A DNA stretch of 64,000 nt from Zingiber officinale (Eukaryota; Streptophyta; Magnoliopsida; Zingiberales; Zingiberaceae). The notes under the pieces are model-generated. The model did no database searches. It had not been told where the DNA came from and was given only the letters and a program-made list of their open reading frames with translations. Shown here one piece after another: positions 33,750 to 46,325 of this stretch. The stretch's first letter is position 1. Each line of letters starts with the position of its first letter. A program made the translations under genes and the position numbers. Where the stretch lies: contig NW_024589899.1 of NCBI RefSeq assembly GCF_018446385.1, positions 235,106 through 299,105 on the forward strand, given 5' to 3'.

Positions 33750-35103
33750 TGTTGATGCAATCGCCCTATGACTATGAGGATTTTGATGTTCGATAATATA
33801 TCAATGTTTGGATAGCTTGATTAAGGATTAATTCAAATAAAACTTGATATTTGAAAGAAAAAAGTCTAGTCCGGCCAAAGGTTGATCGAATGAATAGCAA
33901 AGTGAAGTCTAGTCAGGTTTAGAGTGACCCGATGACTAGCAAAGAAAATACCTAGCATGTTAGTGAGAACCAAATGTGAAACAAAAGCCTAGCCAGGTCA
34001 AGAGTGACGGGATGACTAGTAAAAAAAAAGGCTTAATAGGTTAGTGAGAATTTGATGTTAGGTAAAAGTTTAAGCGGATCAAAGGCGACAAGGTATTTTA
34101 TAGGGGGGTAGTCTACCAAATGATTAACAAGTAAGTCTAAGCATGTCAAGGTAATCGGATGATTGGTAAACGAAAATCCTAAGGGGGTGAGTCTTAGGTG
34201 GTAAAATTTTGGAGAAAGCCCAAATATGAAGTCTAGTAAATCGGATAGACTTATAGGAGTGCATTTTAATCCAAAGAGAGTGATCCTTGGATGATAAAGT
34301 CTTTGAGAAGTGACTTCCAAGTAAAAGATAAACCTAATAAGTCAGATAGACTTATAGGATTATGCTAGGTTATTTGTTTGTATATGTATATTTGTCTTAC
34401 AGAAACTTGGAGTTGGAAGTAAGAAGAAGGGTGTAGATAGACGTAAACTAGCTAAAGGCAGCCACCCGGACCAGACGGATCCGGGCGCCCCAAGTGGGTC
34501 CAGACCCGGAAAAGTTCCGAATGCCCGAACTTGGATATGATAGAATCAGACAAGCCGTGACTGATTTATATTGAATGAGACCGAAATCCAAGCTTCTGGG
34601 GCTGGTCCAAGTGCCTGGAAGGACTCTATATTAGCAACAACGAACATAGCCTTCGACAATTAATTCTCTCTACTAGTCTACCACTTTGTACTCAAAGAAA
34701 AGTGACAAGACTACTCATGCAACCAGAGAAGCTCCAGGAGAAGTGCTAGCACTCAGGGGCGCCTTTCAGATCGACCGACGATGACTTGTTTGGCTTGCTT
34801 TTATGTTATTGCATACGTTCTTTAAATTTATTACCCGTGTTTGTATACATAAACCGTAACCGGTTCTTTGTTTCCAGAAAGGTTTTGGAAAAGAGAAAAA
34901 CTAGTAGATGAACGCCTCCTATGATTATGCCTTGGATGTTTTGATCATGGAGAAGTTGGAACCAAATAAACTACGGGTGCTCTTTCTCATGTCTTTAGGT
35001 TCTTTTATGATATTCCGTTACGACTAACTTTGATAGAAAAACAACGAAAAAAGTGAGAAAATGAAAGGTCAATATTCACCCCCTATGGTTGCAGACAGAT
35101 CCT
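33750..35103. mobile_element. Degraded copia-type LTR
   Basis: Starts TGTTGATGCAATCGCC and ends near ATCCTACA after ATTCACCCCCTATGG, the same ending style as 14181-15685. The first third has degenerate GTCTAG-GGTCAAGAGTGA-GATGACTAG units, and 34450-34530 carries repeated GGATCCGGGCGCC/GGTCCAGACCCGG words. No target duplication found, so ends are approximate. Confidence 0.5.
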
Positions 35104-36860
35104 ACAATAACATGATCCATTAAGTGGTCTAATTAAGGCTAATTGTGGTTTTGTGATATTTGATGTGGGGTTTTATGTGTAGAAACCATTAATTCTCACC
35201 ATTATTATTGATTAGCTGATAACAAATCCAAGTAGTTATAAATAAGGCATGATCCCCATAGAATTAGATATTCTGATAGATATCTTTACTATCAATTGGT
35301 GAGATGATTATGATGTCGTCACCTAACTTCTACGGAAGACTCCCCTCTTGCTCTTCTCCTTTTATGGACTAGATTTTCTTGTTTTCCCATGTTGTTAAGT
35401 TCATATGATTTAGAATTCATGCTTAAGAAAATTTCCATCATTCGCTTCGAACAAAATAATGATGCCCTTGCCCAATCGCTCGTGAGCCTGGATCACGATG
35501 CTATTAGAGTCAATGTAGCCAACATCGTTGATCCGTTAGAAGTCAAGGCCGTGTCATGAACTAGCAATGACCTCGGAGAGGCCGATCATGATCTCACCTC
35601 TCACGATAGCCGTGGAGAGTACGATCGCAATCTTGCCATGAGTCCGCAAGGAGGATGGTTGCAACCTCGCCTCTCATGACAGCCACAAAGAGGCCAATCA
35701 CAATTTCACCTCTCGTGGCGGTTAAGAGAAGAATTTATCTGAAAAAAAATTATGATTACCACTTGCCTCAGTTCGTCCATAATCTATCACTATCAACATT
35801 TCGAGTCCCTAAAGAGTCTACGCTGCCTAAACTATCTTTATATAGTTCTTTATTTTATCACATTTCTATTTTTATGATTATCCCTACAATTCTTTTAGCT
35901 TAGCTTTTTGGTTCCTCTACTTAGGGCCACATGTAATATGACATTTCCATTTTTTGTCCATCCACTCCAACTCATTCAACATTATTTATTACATATTAAT
36001 TAATATTGTTAAAAAAAAATTCTTTAAATATAATTTTATAATTTATTTTTTCGCATAGAAAAATGAATAGTATATTACACATGTTTGCTAATAGTCAATT
36101 TTTTAAAAAAATATGAGACCAAACAAGAAAAGTTAATTACGTTATCATGAAGCACTAAAAAAATGTCAAATAAGTGAAACATGCATGCCATCTTATACAT
36201 TGTCCATGGTTTTCAGATCCCAAAAAGATTATATTAATTAATTAAAAATTAAAGAAAAAAACAAATATTACTCATAAATATTATATAAGCTCACTATGGT
36301 CTAATTCTAGTAAACACTTAGCTTAATTTTAACTTAAATAATCTATCAATATATATTATTATAAATTAGCTTCATCTTTTAAATTATCCTATAGTTTAAA
36401 AGAATATCAAAAATACCCCCTCTTGAGTTTTTTAATCTCTATCATTTTTATAAATCTTTTTTTTTAAAAGAAAATATATACGGAAAGTGTCGATCCAACT
36501 ACCATCTCACTTAATCCTTGTTGTTGATCATTCATCTACCACATGCATTGATCTTTAATTCATGATCATCACATGGCTGCCACATGATGAACATGAGACT
36601 TCATCATAATTCATCCCAACCACCTTTTTAATTTAATCCATTAATTAATAAAAAATAATTAAATTGGTTTAATCTTAAGCAAGAAGCTCGATGGAGCCAA
36701 CGACCGCCACGTGGTCCGGGCAGCTTTTGCCGGGAGTGGCACTCTCGTAGTTTGGTGCGACTGCAAGGGTCAGCCCTTTCCGCTTCCTCTACGCCTTTCG
36801 ATCGATTCATTAATATCGCAACACGTGGAATTTAATGCGGGAATTAATTCCTTTTTAATG
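35104..36860. other. Intergenic, no gene seen
   Basis: Includes degenerate ~45-60-bp units with CTCTC(A/G)TG(A/G)C and AGAGGCCAATCA words at 35530-35720, then very AT-rich DNA (36000-36480). The last part is the SMR upstream region. Confidence 0.5.
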
Positions 36861-36926
36861 TTTTTGGCTGCCTGATGGACGATTTTGCCCCTGCGTGTTA
36901 TTTCATCTGGCGCTCTTCGTCCCGAC

Positions 36927-36934
36927 TATTTAAG
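36927..36934 (+). promoter_or_regulatory. TATA box of SMR gene
   Basis: TATTTAAG, 130 bases before the ATG at 37057; implies a 5' UTR of about 95 bases. Confidence 0.55.
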
Positions 36935-37056
36935 GCCCGCGCCTTCGCTCTCCCTCCGCCTTGGTCCACGAGGTGTTCGATCCAATTCCCCACCGCCGAG
37001 TTCGAAGCCTCGATTCGCCTTCGATTCGTGATCTCCCAGCAGAATTCTCGGCGTCG

Positions 37057-37386
37057 ATGGCATCTAAGGTCGCCGTCTCAGGCGAATTGCCGGTCCTTCC
37101 TCCGATCAAGACGGCGGCGCCGATCCGGGAAAAGCTCCCAGTCGTGGGAGGCCAGGCCTCCCCTGGCGACGGTAGCGGCGACGAGGAAGGGTGTGTCACG
37201 CCCAAATCGGAGGAGCACTATCTCAAGCCCCTCGCCGTGTGCCCGCCAGCCCCGAGGAAACCGAAGCCGGTGAGGAGGACGTCACCGGCGCCGGCGACCG
37301 ACTCTAAGGTTTTCCGCGCAGTGCCCCGAGACCTGACCTCCATCTTCCTCGCTCTCCCTCCGAAGAAGAGGATTCGTATAGCTTGA
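37057..37386 (+). CDS. SMR: SIAMESE-related (SMR) cyclin-dependent kinase inhibitor
   Basis: Intronless, 109 aa, in the SMR size range. The family motif is clear at residues ~44-68: EEGCVTPKSEEHYLKP followed by CPPAPRKPKP. A second conserved part near the C-terminus (KVFRAVPRDLTSIFLAL, then basic KKRIRIA) fits the short cyclin-binding region. SMR proteins bind CDK-cyclin complexes and promote the switch from mitosis to endoreduplication, often under stress. An in-frame ATG at 36961 would add 32 residues unlike the family and lies close to the predicted transcription start; the ATG at 37057 fits better. Which SMR subgroup it belongs to cannot be told. Confidence 0.85.
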   Translation: MASKVAVSGELPVLPPIKTAAPIREKLPVVGGQASPGDGSGDEEGCVTPKSEEHYLKPLAVCPPAPRKPKPVRRTSPAPATDSKVFRAVPRDLTSIFLALPPKKRIRIA

Positions 37387-40300
37387 TCTGATGAGAAAAG
37401 CCCCTTTCTGCTCGATACGAATCCCTAATTTTAATGTGTGGTACAAAATCGATTTATTTTTCCAATTTTTTTTCTTCGTTCAGTAATTCCCACATCGCTT
37501 TGTATAAGTTTGACAGAAATTGTGCTCCATACCACGCTTCTGTGTACAAATATGAGAATCTGTTCTTCATATGGCTTCATTGTTTCAGGATCTGGATCAG
37601 ATTCCCAATTTTTCGCCTTGTCTTGTTTAAAGCCGTGAATTTTTTTCCCTGTTCCAAAAATGAAAATTGCATAAAAGTTGCAGAAATTATGTTCTTCATA
37701 TTGCCTCATTTTCAGTAATTCTTCACTCTGTGATCTTCTTCAACTATATCAGATTCCCAAAGTTGCCGTGTTCTTCTTTCAAAGTCGTGATTTTTTCCTC
37801 GTTCCAAAGACGAAACATTGCCCAAAGTCTCATAATTATCTCAAAACTGTAAATTTTCTTGGGAAATTAAAAAAAAAAAAAAACTCCCACAGAACACGTT
37901 ATCAAACAGCACTTCTGAGTTTTGTCTGCAGATCTAACAATTGCAGGGACTAAATTCTCTCCGTCTTGTGAATCATACTTCGGCTTGGAGCTAAAGAACA
38001 GAATGAAGTTACTGAATCTCTGCTGCAGTTTCTTTCCTGTCAGATCTTTTCATGTGGTGGATCCTGAAGCAGCCCTTCAATTCTCACCTCAATGAATGAC
38101 ATCAACATTTCTGATAATAGTCCTGCAGACAGACTGACATGAACAGGACGGCACACAATGTAGATCGCTAACAAGGAGTGTCTCAGCCTACCAGATCATA
38201 AATCTGTCCTCCCCACAGAGGACAGCAACTGTTTGTTTCAGTCTCGCGATGAGCAGATGGAAGGATTTAGAGCCTGTGGAAGGAAGACTTGTTTTGGAAG
38301 GGATGGGCACATGGAAAGCTACCAAAAAGCTGCCATGGACTGATGGCATAGATTCTCTACAACTCACTTCATGTCTTGGTTTCCAAGCCAAGCTGTCTTA
38401 GTGTAAAGGAATTGCTGACATGAAAGAAAGAGAAGGCTCTTCAAGAACTAAATCATGGTACAATTTTTGATTGATTGTTTGTTTGTTGATTGCTTCTGTT
38501 TCTCCCTTGATCAAAAATCATGTTGGGGAAGGAAACAAAGGTGGTAAAAACTAAAGCTCAGTGATTTCTTTAGCAAAGAAACAAACGTTACATACAATTC
38601 TTGTGTCTGTTCTTATTTTGTCTTGACAGTGAAAGTGCCATAAAGTAGATAACTTCAGTTGTTTATATGCTTTATAAATATTTTATTGAAAAGAGACAAC
38701 CACAAGAATGCTTGGATAGATAGGAAGAAGCATTAACAATTTTAATTTTGATCTCTCATTCCATATGCAAATGAAAACAAAATTATAATTATAATTTTGA
38801 TCTTGCACTTTGATTATCTATAGTTATTGTGTCCCACAATTAAGAGATTTCATTCCGATGGTAACCAATTTTGATGGTAATTAATTCGACTCCACAAAAT
38901 TTTTTACCAACTTTCGAGATAAATCGAAAAGTAAATATAGATCCCAGTAGATGACTCTCAGATGTAATAATATATTCTGAGTGAGATTTTAATTTTTATT
39001 ACTCAGGAGTCTATTCCATCTTTTATCATCACTTTATATATATATAAAACTTTTTATTGATATTAACATTCTTCTTCACTACAAGTTAATTTAATATATT
39101 TGTAGGGTGAGAGAGAGATAGACAATCTTAAGATGAACAACTATGATTAATTTATACTTAATATTTTGATTAATTTATTGGGCCTAAAATACTTATGAGC
39201 TATTATCTTTTATGAAAATATTATTATATATGCTTCATATATTAAGTGTTCAGTGGATTTGGTGGAATATCTTTGTTGCTTGTTTAGGGTAAATTATTAT
39301 CATAAATTTATGGTTACACTTGAAAATTTTATATGCAAAGATAATAATAATAATTTAATATATTAAATAAATCTCTAATGATTGGAAAATTAAAACAAAC
39401 ACTCAATAAATAACTACTCATAAGTTATAATTTCATTCAAGATTTTATTATTATAAAAATGTTTCTTCATTTTTTTCATTAATCCGTCTTACTTGTAATT
39501 AATTTGGAAGGAAAATTATATTCTACAAATCGACCACCAGATAAATTCAAAAAGTACATAAAGACAGTGTAGCCAGGATTTATCATTAGAGGTGGCGAAT
39601 TTAATAAATTTTAAAAGGTAATACAATACAAAATTAAATTATCCAATTCTAAAATTCAAAAATATTTTTAAAAATATAAATTATTTAAAAACATTAGTGT
39701 AGGTTGACTTTCACAAACTAAAAGCTTAAATATTGAATTTAAATAGTTGAAAATTAATTTAAAATCAATTTTTTATGCTTAGTCTTGGTTCTGTTTGAAA
39801 CAACAATCCATCAATTCTCAAATTTTATCTATAACTCAAAATCAAAGAATCATCTATGACCTCATTTCCTCATAATATTTATTTAACATTCTTACGTTTG
39901 AGACTTCCATTTCGATCTAAATAACTATATCAACTATCAACCTACTAAAATAACTGTCATAATTTTTCAATTCTCCTTCAATTAATAAATAACTTATTTC
40001 TTGTTGACATGTTTTTTAAAAAAAAAAACAAAGGGGAAAAAAGAGTTGAGTAATTTGAATTAGTCAAACAAATTTCATTTTTTAGAATTTAAAAATAAGA
40101 TGAAAATTTAATCCAATCAATGGAGTGGGAGCTTGTGGGGTTCCTTAACCCATTGACGTTGGTTTGTTGGTCCCAAACATTGTAGTGGAGAGGTGGTGAG
40201 GGATCAAAATGTGGTGGTGATGCAGCACAACAACTGGATCGACCATAGGAAGTCGTTCTGGGTGGCGCACGAACAGCACGTCCTTGGGACCTGCCGCTGG

Positions 40301-41215
40301 CCGACGAGGGTCGGATCCAGGCGTGGATAACCGGGAAGCAGGTTTGTGATTCTGGATTCCTAATCCATCGCGTCGTCGTCTCTCTTTTCCTCCGCTGTTT
40401 GCAAACATCTGTCGAGGTCATCTGTGCCTTCTGTTGTGTCGTCGATGACCACCTACTCCTGCTCTCCATGGAGGCAAGCTGCTATGCTTTACTCGATCCC
40501 TCTCATGTCAAAGTACAGCTCATTTTTCCTTGCTCATTTCAGATTCTTCTCAAATATTAGTGCGATTCACCAATCTTTAAATATGGGGGACGGTCACACC
40601 CTCTCATCCTCAAATGACTACGCCCTTGCATATAGATTCTATCATGACATCCAATATCATTAATGGTTCGAATTTTACCAGCATTCAAAAATACTTAATA
40701 AAGATTCAAAAATACTCAACATGAATTTTAAACTTTTGCTACATGAGAATCATCCTCACCGTTTATCATCATATTATATAGTGAAAAAAAATATCCCTCC
40801 ACTTTAAAACATAATTTGGAAGAGTAAAATATGCAAAATGATTGATAATTTGAAAGGATATTTTAAAAATCTATTTAATTTCGGATATGTTTATTATAAC
40901 AATAAAGTGATTATAAAAAAAAAGGCATGTGTCTGTTAGAAAATAATATTTTATTTTATTATAATAAATTGATCATTTTCTAATTAATTAGTTGAGTATG
41001 TATTGCCATATTGGAGGAAAATTGATCTTTGATTTGATCGTAAGACGTCTGGCTCTCTGATCAACTCAGCATTCGACGTAGACAATTTCGGATAGGTTAA
41101 TGATTATCCATTTAATTGGGTATCCGTTGACGTGGAATCCCGTTTCACCTGCAAGGGGACGCTTCCGGAAAACCGAGTTTGGCCTGCTCAGTTCCTTAAC
41201 CTCCTTCCTTTTGTG
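37387..41215. other. Intergenic region between SMR and OXS3-like genes
   Basis: 37430-37870 is T-rich with a diverged tandem duplication (37563-37673 against 37692-37820, sharing CAGATTCCCAA and GTGATTTTTTCC/GTGAATTTTTTTCC). 38680-40090 is AT-rich without features. 40180-40340 is a GC-richer patch listed separately. Confidence 0.5.
40180..40340 (+). pseudogene. Possible coding fragment, unidentified
   Basis: From the ATG near 40218 the plus strand reads 36 residues with a protein-like composition (HNNWIDHRKSFWVAHEQ, then HVLGTCRWP) before a stop. The Trp/His/Cys content is unusual for random AT-rich DNA. I cannot name the family. It may be a relic exon; overlapping minus-strand frames are also open. 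Confidence 0.25.
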
Positions 41216-41221
41216 TTTCTC

Positions 41222-41228
41222 TATAAAC
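41222..41228 (+). promoter_or_regulatory. TATA box of OXS3-like gene
   Basis: TATAAAC in CTCTATAAACTG, about 230 bases before the ATG at 41451. Confidence 0.5.
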
Positions 41229-41450
41229 TGTCTTCTTTTCTTCTTCCCCTTTCTCTCTCGCCGATCGCCATCGGGACCGACCAACAATCCTTACCGAGGG
41301 TTGGATCTCCGCCGTTCCTCCAGCTCAGGACTCTCCCTGCCTCCGATTTGCTGCCGGTCACGGAATCTGCGATCAAAGAGGCGCCTTTGAGAGGATTAAA
41401 CGAGGAGGAAGCAGCGAGAAGAGGAATAGGCGGCGGAAGGAGTTTCAAAG

Positions 41451-42216
41451 ATGCCGCCTTTGGTGCTTCCCACCGTCGACTTAAAGGATCGCGTGGGCAG
41501 CTTGCAGGGCTACTTCCATGGAGAGGCAGCGGGGTCGGCGGTGGTGGTGCGGAAGAGGGGCAAGCTCTCTTTAACTAGGATGGCGGCAGGGGAGGAGGAA
41601 GCGAGTTCCTCTATCTGCTCCGCTTCCTCTTCCTTCTCTGCTTTAGCGCACGGCGAGGAGGAGGAGGAGGACGAAGAGGCGGAGAGCGAGCGAAAAGATG
41701 GGGGTTTGATGTCCTTGGATTCGCTGGAAGACGCGATTCCCGTCAAGTAAGCTTCTTCTTTGATGGATCTGGTTGATCGTTAATCGTTCTTCCCCAAATC
41801 GATGGATCTGACTGCTTCTTGCCCTAAATCGGCACAGGCGAGGACTGTCCAATTTCTTCTCGGGGAAGTCCAAGTCCTTCGCCATCCTCGCCGACATCGC
41901 CGGCGCCTGCTCCAGGGACGTGGCCAAGCCGGAGAACCCATTCAACAAACGCAGGCGTCTGCTGCTGATGAGAAAGACGCGGCGGACCTCCTACATTTCG
42001 TTCCTCCGCCCGCCATTGCCACCGCTCCTGTCGCCTGCGCGCGCCGTGGAGGAGGGCGACGAGGAGGGGGAGGAAGACGAGCAGCGGCACCACCGCCAGG
42101 AAGGGGGCGCCTTGGGGCCGTTTCCTCACCTTGGCAGCGGCGGCGGCCTCGTCGGAAAGCGGCCATTTCGATCGCCGAGGTGCTTTTCCCTCTCCGATCT
42201 CCAACACCACGCTTAG
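41451..42216 (+). CDS. OXIDATIVE STRESS 3 (OXS3)-like protein
   Basis: Two exons, 41451-41746 and 41838-42216, GT-AG intron of 91 bases, giving 224 aa. The splice joins SLEDAIPVK to RGLSNFFSGKSKSF, recreating the most conserved block of the OXS3/O3L family; the second block KPENPFNKRRRLL follows. The region between contains Ser-rich and acidic (EEEEEDEEAE) stretches. The C-terminal part is basic and Arg/Gly/Pro-rich. OXS3 proteins are nuclear, chromatin-associated factors in tolerance to metals and oxidative stress. The intron position inside the conserved block supports the model; other long frames here are GC-rich shadows. Confidence 0.82.
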
Positions 42217-44900
42217 TGTTTCTTCTTTTACCCCAAAATAATATAAATCGATCTCTTTATTATAAAGATCTGAAATTTAATATCTAGCCGCAATTTATTA
42301 AGGTAAAGGAAGGAGGGAAATTTTTAAATTTTAATAAATTAATGATTAGAAATACATTTTTTAAAAAATAAAGCGTGAAGAAAGAAATTTTAAATCGGAT
42401 AAAAATGTATTAATAGTAGTAAGATTTTAAAAATAAAATCTCTTTTTCCTGATTTTTTTTTTTCTTTTCTGTTCTTCTTCCATCGAAGTAATCAGGACCC
42501 TAAATCCGTGCAAAAGGTCTCTTAGATTTTTTATTTTTTATTTTTGCCTGATAAGCTTTTACTAAAATGTCTTTTATTTAAATACACATAACAAATTATA
42601 TTCGTTTTTTCTTCAAAAAAAATGCTAGTACTAAGAATTAAAAATACTCATTTTATCCGTCTAAATTTCTATCTCGTAACGAATATAAAATTATTTTAAA
42701 ATAAAGTAAATACCTCTTGATACATTTTTGCATGTAGAATTATTTTAACAATAAAGTAAATAATTCTTAGTACATTTTTAAAAATTAACAGATTTTTCGG
42801 AGGCATTATAAAAATGAACGTAAATTATGAAGTGCGACTCCTTTTTTTTTCTTTAAGGAAAATGACGAGTCAATAGCAATTTTTTCATTTATTATTTCGG
42901 ACACGTGGCATTTCATGGTAGGGGCTAATTTTTATTTAGTCATAATTATGAAATGACTGGATCAAGGTCAAAATAGAGGAGTGCAACGTCGACCGGTTGT
43001 TGATACCTCTGAGAAGCACAATTATTTCGTTGTTTAGATAAAAAAATTATGAAACTTAATTAAAAAAAATCAAACATATTTATGATAACTTTCATAATTT
43101 TTTTTTTACTTTTCATGTGGTAGTTAATAATAATAATAATACAATCTAAAAAATATAAATAAAAATAAGACAAAAGATAAAATGTCATGAATTTGGAGAT
43201 TAAAAAACTTATATATAAAATTTAATTTGAGCAACGTCTTGGACAAGCAAAAAGTTAGACCTACAAGATACTTCCAAAGACATAAAGCAAAGGGTTTCTT
43301 AGGGGTTGCTTTCGATATCATTAGTCGTAATTTTTCAAGCACATATTGCGTACTAGGAATCAAGGGTTGCTTATATCCCTAGTGGGCCAAGACTTTAATA
43401 AAATTGGGTTGAGATAACTATCCCATCAAAGCTATACCCCTAGTTATAATATAATTATGTGTGTAATATAATATATGAACATGAATAAGTGTGAACAAAT
43501 AATAGGGCGACGTTCAAGAATTTCAACAGTAAACTATTGTAACGAACTCCTCTTATTAAAAAATAATTTAATATCATACTTGATCTTAGCTAAAAAAGTC
43601 AAAAAATTATTTTTTAATATCATCGACCCAAGATAGTTATTGAAGCTTCTCTGGTTGTAGTGTTGTCAATTTTAATATGTGGGACTAAAGAAAGCTTTAG
43701 ATTCCTAATTGATTAATGGAAAAAATTCTTAATAATCCACCGCAGCTAAGTCTCGAATTCTAGATCCCTAATCGATTAATGAGAAAAATTCTCAATAATA
43801 TGTCGCAACTAAGTCTCAAACTCTAGATCATTGATTGATTAATGAGAAAAATTTCTAATAATACGTCACAGCTGAGTTCAAACTATAAAACTCTATATCA
43901 TCGATTGATTAATGAGAAAAATTCCTAATAATATACCGTAACTGAGTTTTTAACTCTAGATAATGTGTGTGGAAATTATTAATAAATCTTGAAATTATTT
44001 TCGATGTAAAAAGAAAAAAAATATTAAGGTAATTTCATTTTAAACTTCACAAAAATTAATTAATAAAGGGACATATTTTTAATAAAATGGGACATATTTT
44101 TAATAACATAATAAGATATTTAATTAAATATGCCTTAATATAATTGCTCAATCTCACCCCTTAAATCTCTTTAAAAGGGCATTCGGCCCAATTAGGCCCA
44201 ATAGATCCAGCCATATAAGGACAATTTAGGAATCCCAATTTTGTGATTTCAAATTCAGTCTAAATTCAATGCCATGGAGAGAAATCACAAAGTAATTAAT
44301 TTCCTATTTATTTGTAAAAATTTTAACTATTAAGTATGTAATTTTCCATCATAAACTTTTTTTTTTTTACTATTATTACTATTATTATTATTGTTATTTT
44401 AAAATAGAATTATTATTAGTTCATGGGGCATTATACTTTCATTCATGACCACGTTATTTCTTCCTCTCCCCTTCACCCACCCAGCAATCATCTCTCAATT
44501 ACTGCCCGACATCTCCACGTCCACGCAACCGACACCGCGACAGGAGACAACAATGCCTACCCTTTCTCCTCTCCCCCATTAATTTCTCCTCGTGGCTGTA
44601 CTACTCGCGTAATTGGACTATACTTTGTCGGCCATACATGTAACCAATGTTTAGCCAGGTACGATTCTGGAGTAGTTACGAATATGTGCGCTTCATAATT
44701 GGCGATTAATGATCGAAGCATCTTACTCTCTGAGTGTAATTAAGTTATCCTACGTTACGAATAATAAACGTCCATCTCAGCATAATATTGCGGGACCCGG
44801 TTTCACCGGTTTCTTGTTTTTCAAATTATCCTGCTCCGCGGGCAATCCTATCGCACGGCATTGATGCCATCCTTGTTCCGGTAATTTTAAAAGCAGCGAC
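42217..44900. other. Intergenic, no gene seen
   Basis: AT-rich DNA with a four-copy ~63-bp repeat at 43690-43960. A short ORF at 44423-44698 shows no recognisable domain. The last ~200 bases before 44900 are probably the promoter of the SBT2 gene. Confidence 0.5.
43690..43960. repeat. ~63-bp tandem repeat, about four copies
   Basis: GATTAATG recurs at 43711, 43774, 43837 and 43907 (steps 63, 63, 70). Each unit reads CTCTAGATC...GATTAATGAGAAAAATT...TAATAAT...C(A/G)CAACTAAGTCTC. Confidence 0.8.
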
Positions 44901-44979
44901 TCGTGCTCAGTGGCAGAATCGTGAATAGCACACAGTTCGCCGTCCATGTCCGCCATCGAAGCGCGCTCCCTCTGCTCTG

Positions 44980-45152
44980 CGACAAATGTGAAACCCTAAT
45001 CCCGTTCCTGTGCTCTCCTTCTTATTCGTCGTCTTCTTCTTCGCTTTGGATCTCCCCGGATGCAGCGGCGGAGCCAGTAGTTGGGCCGCAGTTCCACGGG
45101 GTGCCGAAGCGTAGCTCGGATCCGAAGTTTTCTGGAGATCAGGGGCCTCTCG
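44980..45152 (+). other. Probable 5' UTR exon of the SBT2 gene
   Basis: GC-rich stretch starting around AAACCCTAATCCC and ending at a good donor (CTCG|GTAAGT at 45153). The start is approximate. The matching acceptor is TTTCAG at 46268-46273, 52 bases before the coding ATG. The ORF that spans it (44903-45205) reads through the donor and resembles no protein. Confidence 0.5.
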
Positions 45153-45509
45153 GTAAGTTTGAGAGCTCCAGGTGGTTAGTGGTCGTGCTCGAGGAGAAGA
45201 TATAGACGCGATTTATCTATAGATAGTTCTTACATTGTTCTACTTCTATAAAGTGTGCTTCATTTGTTTACGGCCGGTTGGTTCTTTTGAGTCTTCGGTT
45301 TGTTCTTTTGTGCATAGCGAGTATTGATGCCTGTCGCTGCTTCTAGTTAGTGGCGAACTGGAGACAAAATCTCGCTTTTTGATCTTTGCACGCCTTGCGG
45401 GCTCCGTTTCGTCAAGTATGTGTAAGAGCGACGATGTCGACCTGAAGTTCATAGCAAAATAGTCCGGTTGAAGCTTTTAGCGAATTAGGCTAAGTTAGAT
45501 GTGGTGTGA

Positions 45510-45880
45510 TCAATGATTGTATCATGATTATTGCAGAGTAGCTGTAGTTCCATGAACCATTTGTTTAATCTTTGACGTCCATCATTAGTCTGAATACTTT
45601 TTATTTTGTGATCCGATGGTTGTATCATGATGGATTATGATTAAAGTGGCTATAGCCTATAGTTTTATGAAACATTTGTTTAATCCTGGACATTCATTAT
45701 TAGTTTGGAACAGTAAGAACACCTTTCAGTTTTCATTCTCTGCTTCAATGGCTGTATCATGATGGTTTCTGATCAGAGTAGCTATAGTTTTGTGAACCAT
45801 TTATTTAAAGCTTGGACTGAGTCCATCATTGGTCGGCAATAGTAAGAACACCTTTTTCATTTGCATAATTGCAAGGGCTG
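45510..45880 (+). repeat. Three-unit ~103-132-bp tandem repeat in the 5' UTR intron
   Basis: TGTATCATGAT recurs at 45518, 45621 and 45753. Each unit has the order TGTATCATGAT...AG(T/A)(A/G)GCTATAG...GAACCATTTGTTTAA...CATCATT(A/G)GT...GTAAGAACACCTTT. It lies within the presumed 1.1-kb first intron (45153-46273). Confidence 0.75.
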
Positions 45881-46325
45881 GTAATTGTGTCCTTGGTCAT
45901 TTCTGTTTTGAATTTTGATCTATTTTTTGTTTAGTGGATCCTTCGATATGTTTCCTGGCATGTCCTTTGGTGGAGGAGGCATGCACAAAAGTTAGCTAAA
46001 ATCAAATTGTGTTCGTCTCATATTTCTCCACTTAAGTATCCTGATCTATATTTCTATGATCTATCCTTAATGTAGAAAGAGTTCATGCCAATCAGCACAT
46101 AAATGAACATATATATTGACTATTATTTATTTGTAGATGCCATATAAATTTTAAAGCGAAACTTTGCTTTACCCCTGAATAACCTAGAAAACTTCAAATT
46201 GCAATACTATTTTCTTAAATTTTCTGAAACTGCATGCTGATGCTTCTTATTTTTGTGTGATTTCATGTTTCAGTTGGAGCATTCAAAAATTAAGCTTTAA
46301 TTTTATAGTTCCGGTTAATAAATTA

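Noticed and set aside
36961-37056. Upstream in-frame start of the SMR gene
   Set aside because: Added residues do not resemble SMR N-termini, and the ATG lies about where transcription should begin after the TATA box.
38188-38391. 67-codon minus-strand ORF downstream of SMR
   Set aside because: No domain, no promoter-like signal, ordinary length for random sequence.
41132-42287. Several 70-160 codon frames around the OXS3-like gene
   Set aside because: GC-rich shadow frames. Only the spliced two-exon model restores conserved blocks.
44903-45205. 100-codon ORF upstream of SBT2
   Set aside because: Reads through a good splice donor at 45153 and lacks any domain. Better explained as 5' UTR exon plus intron.
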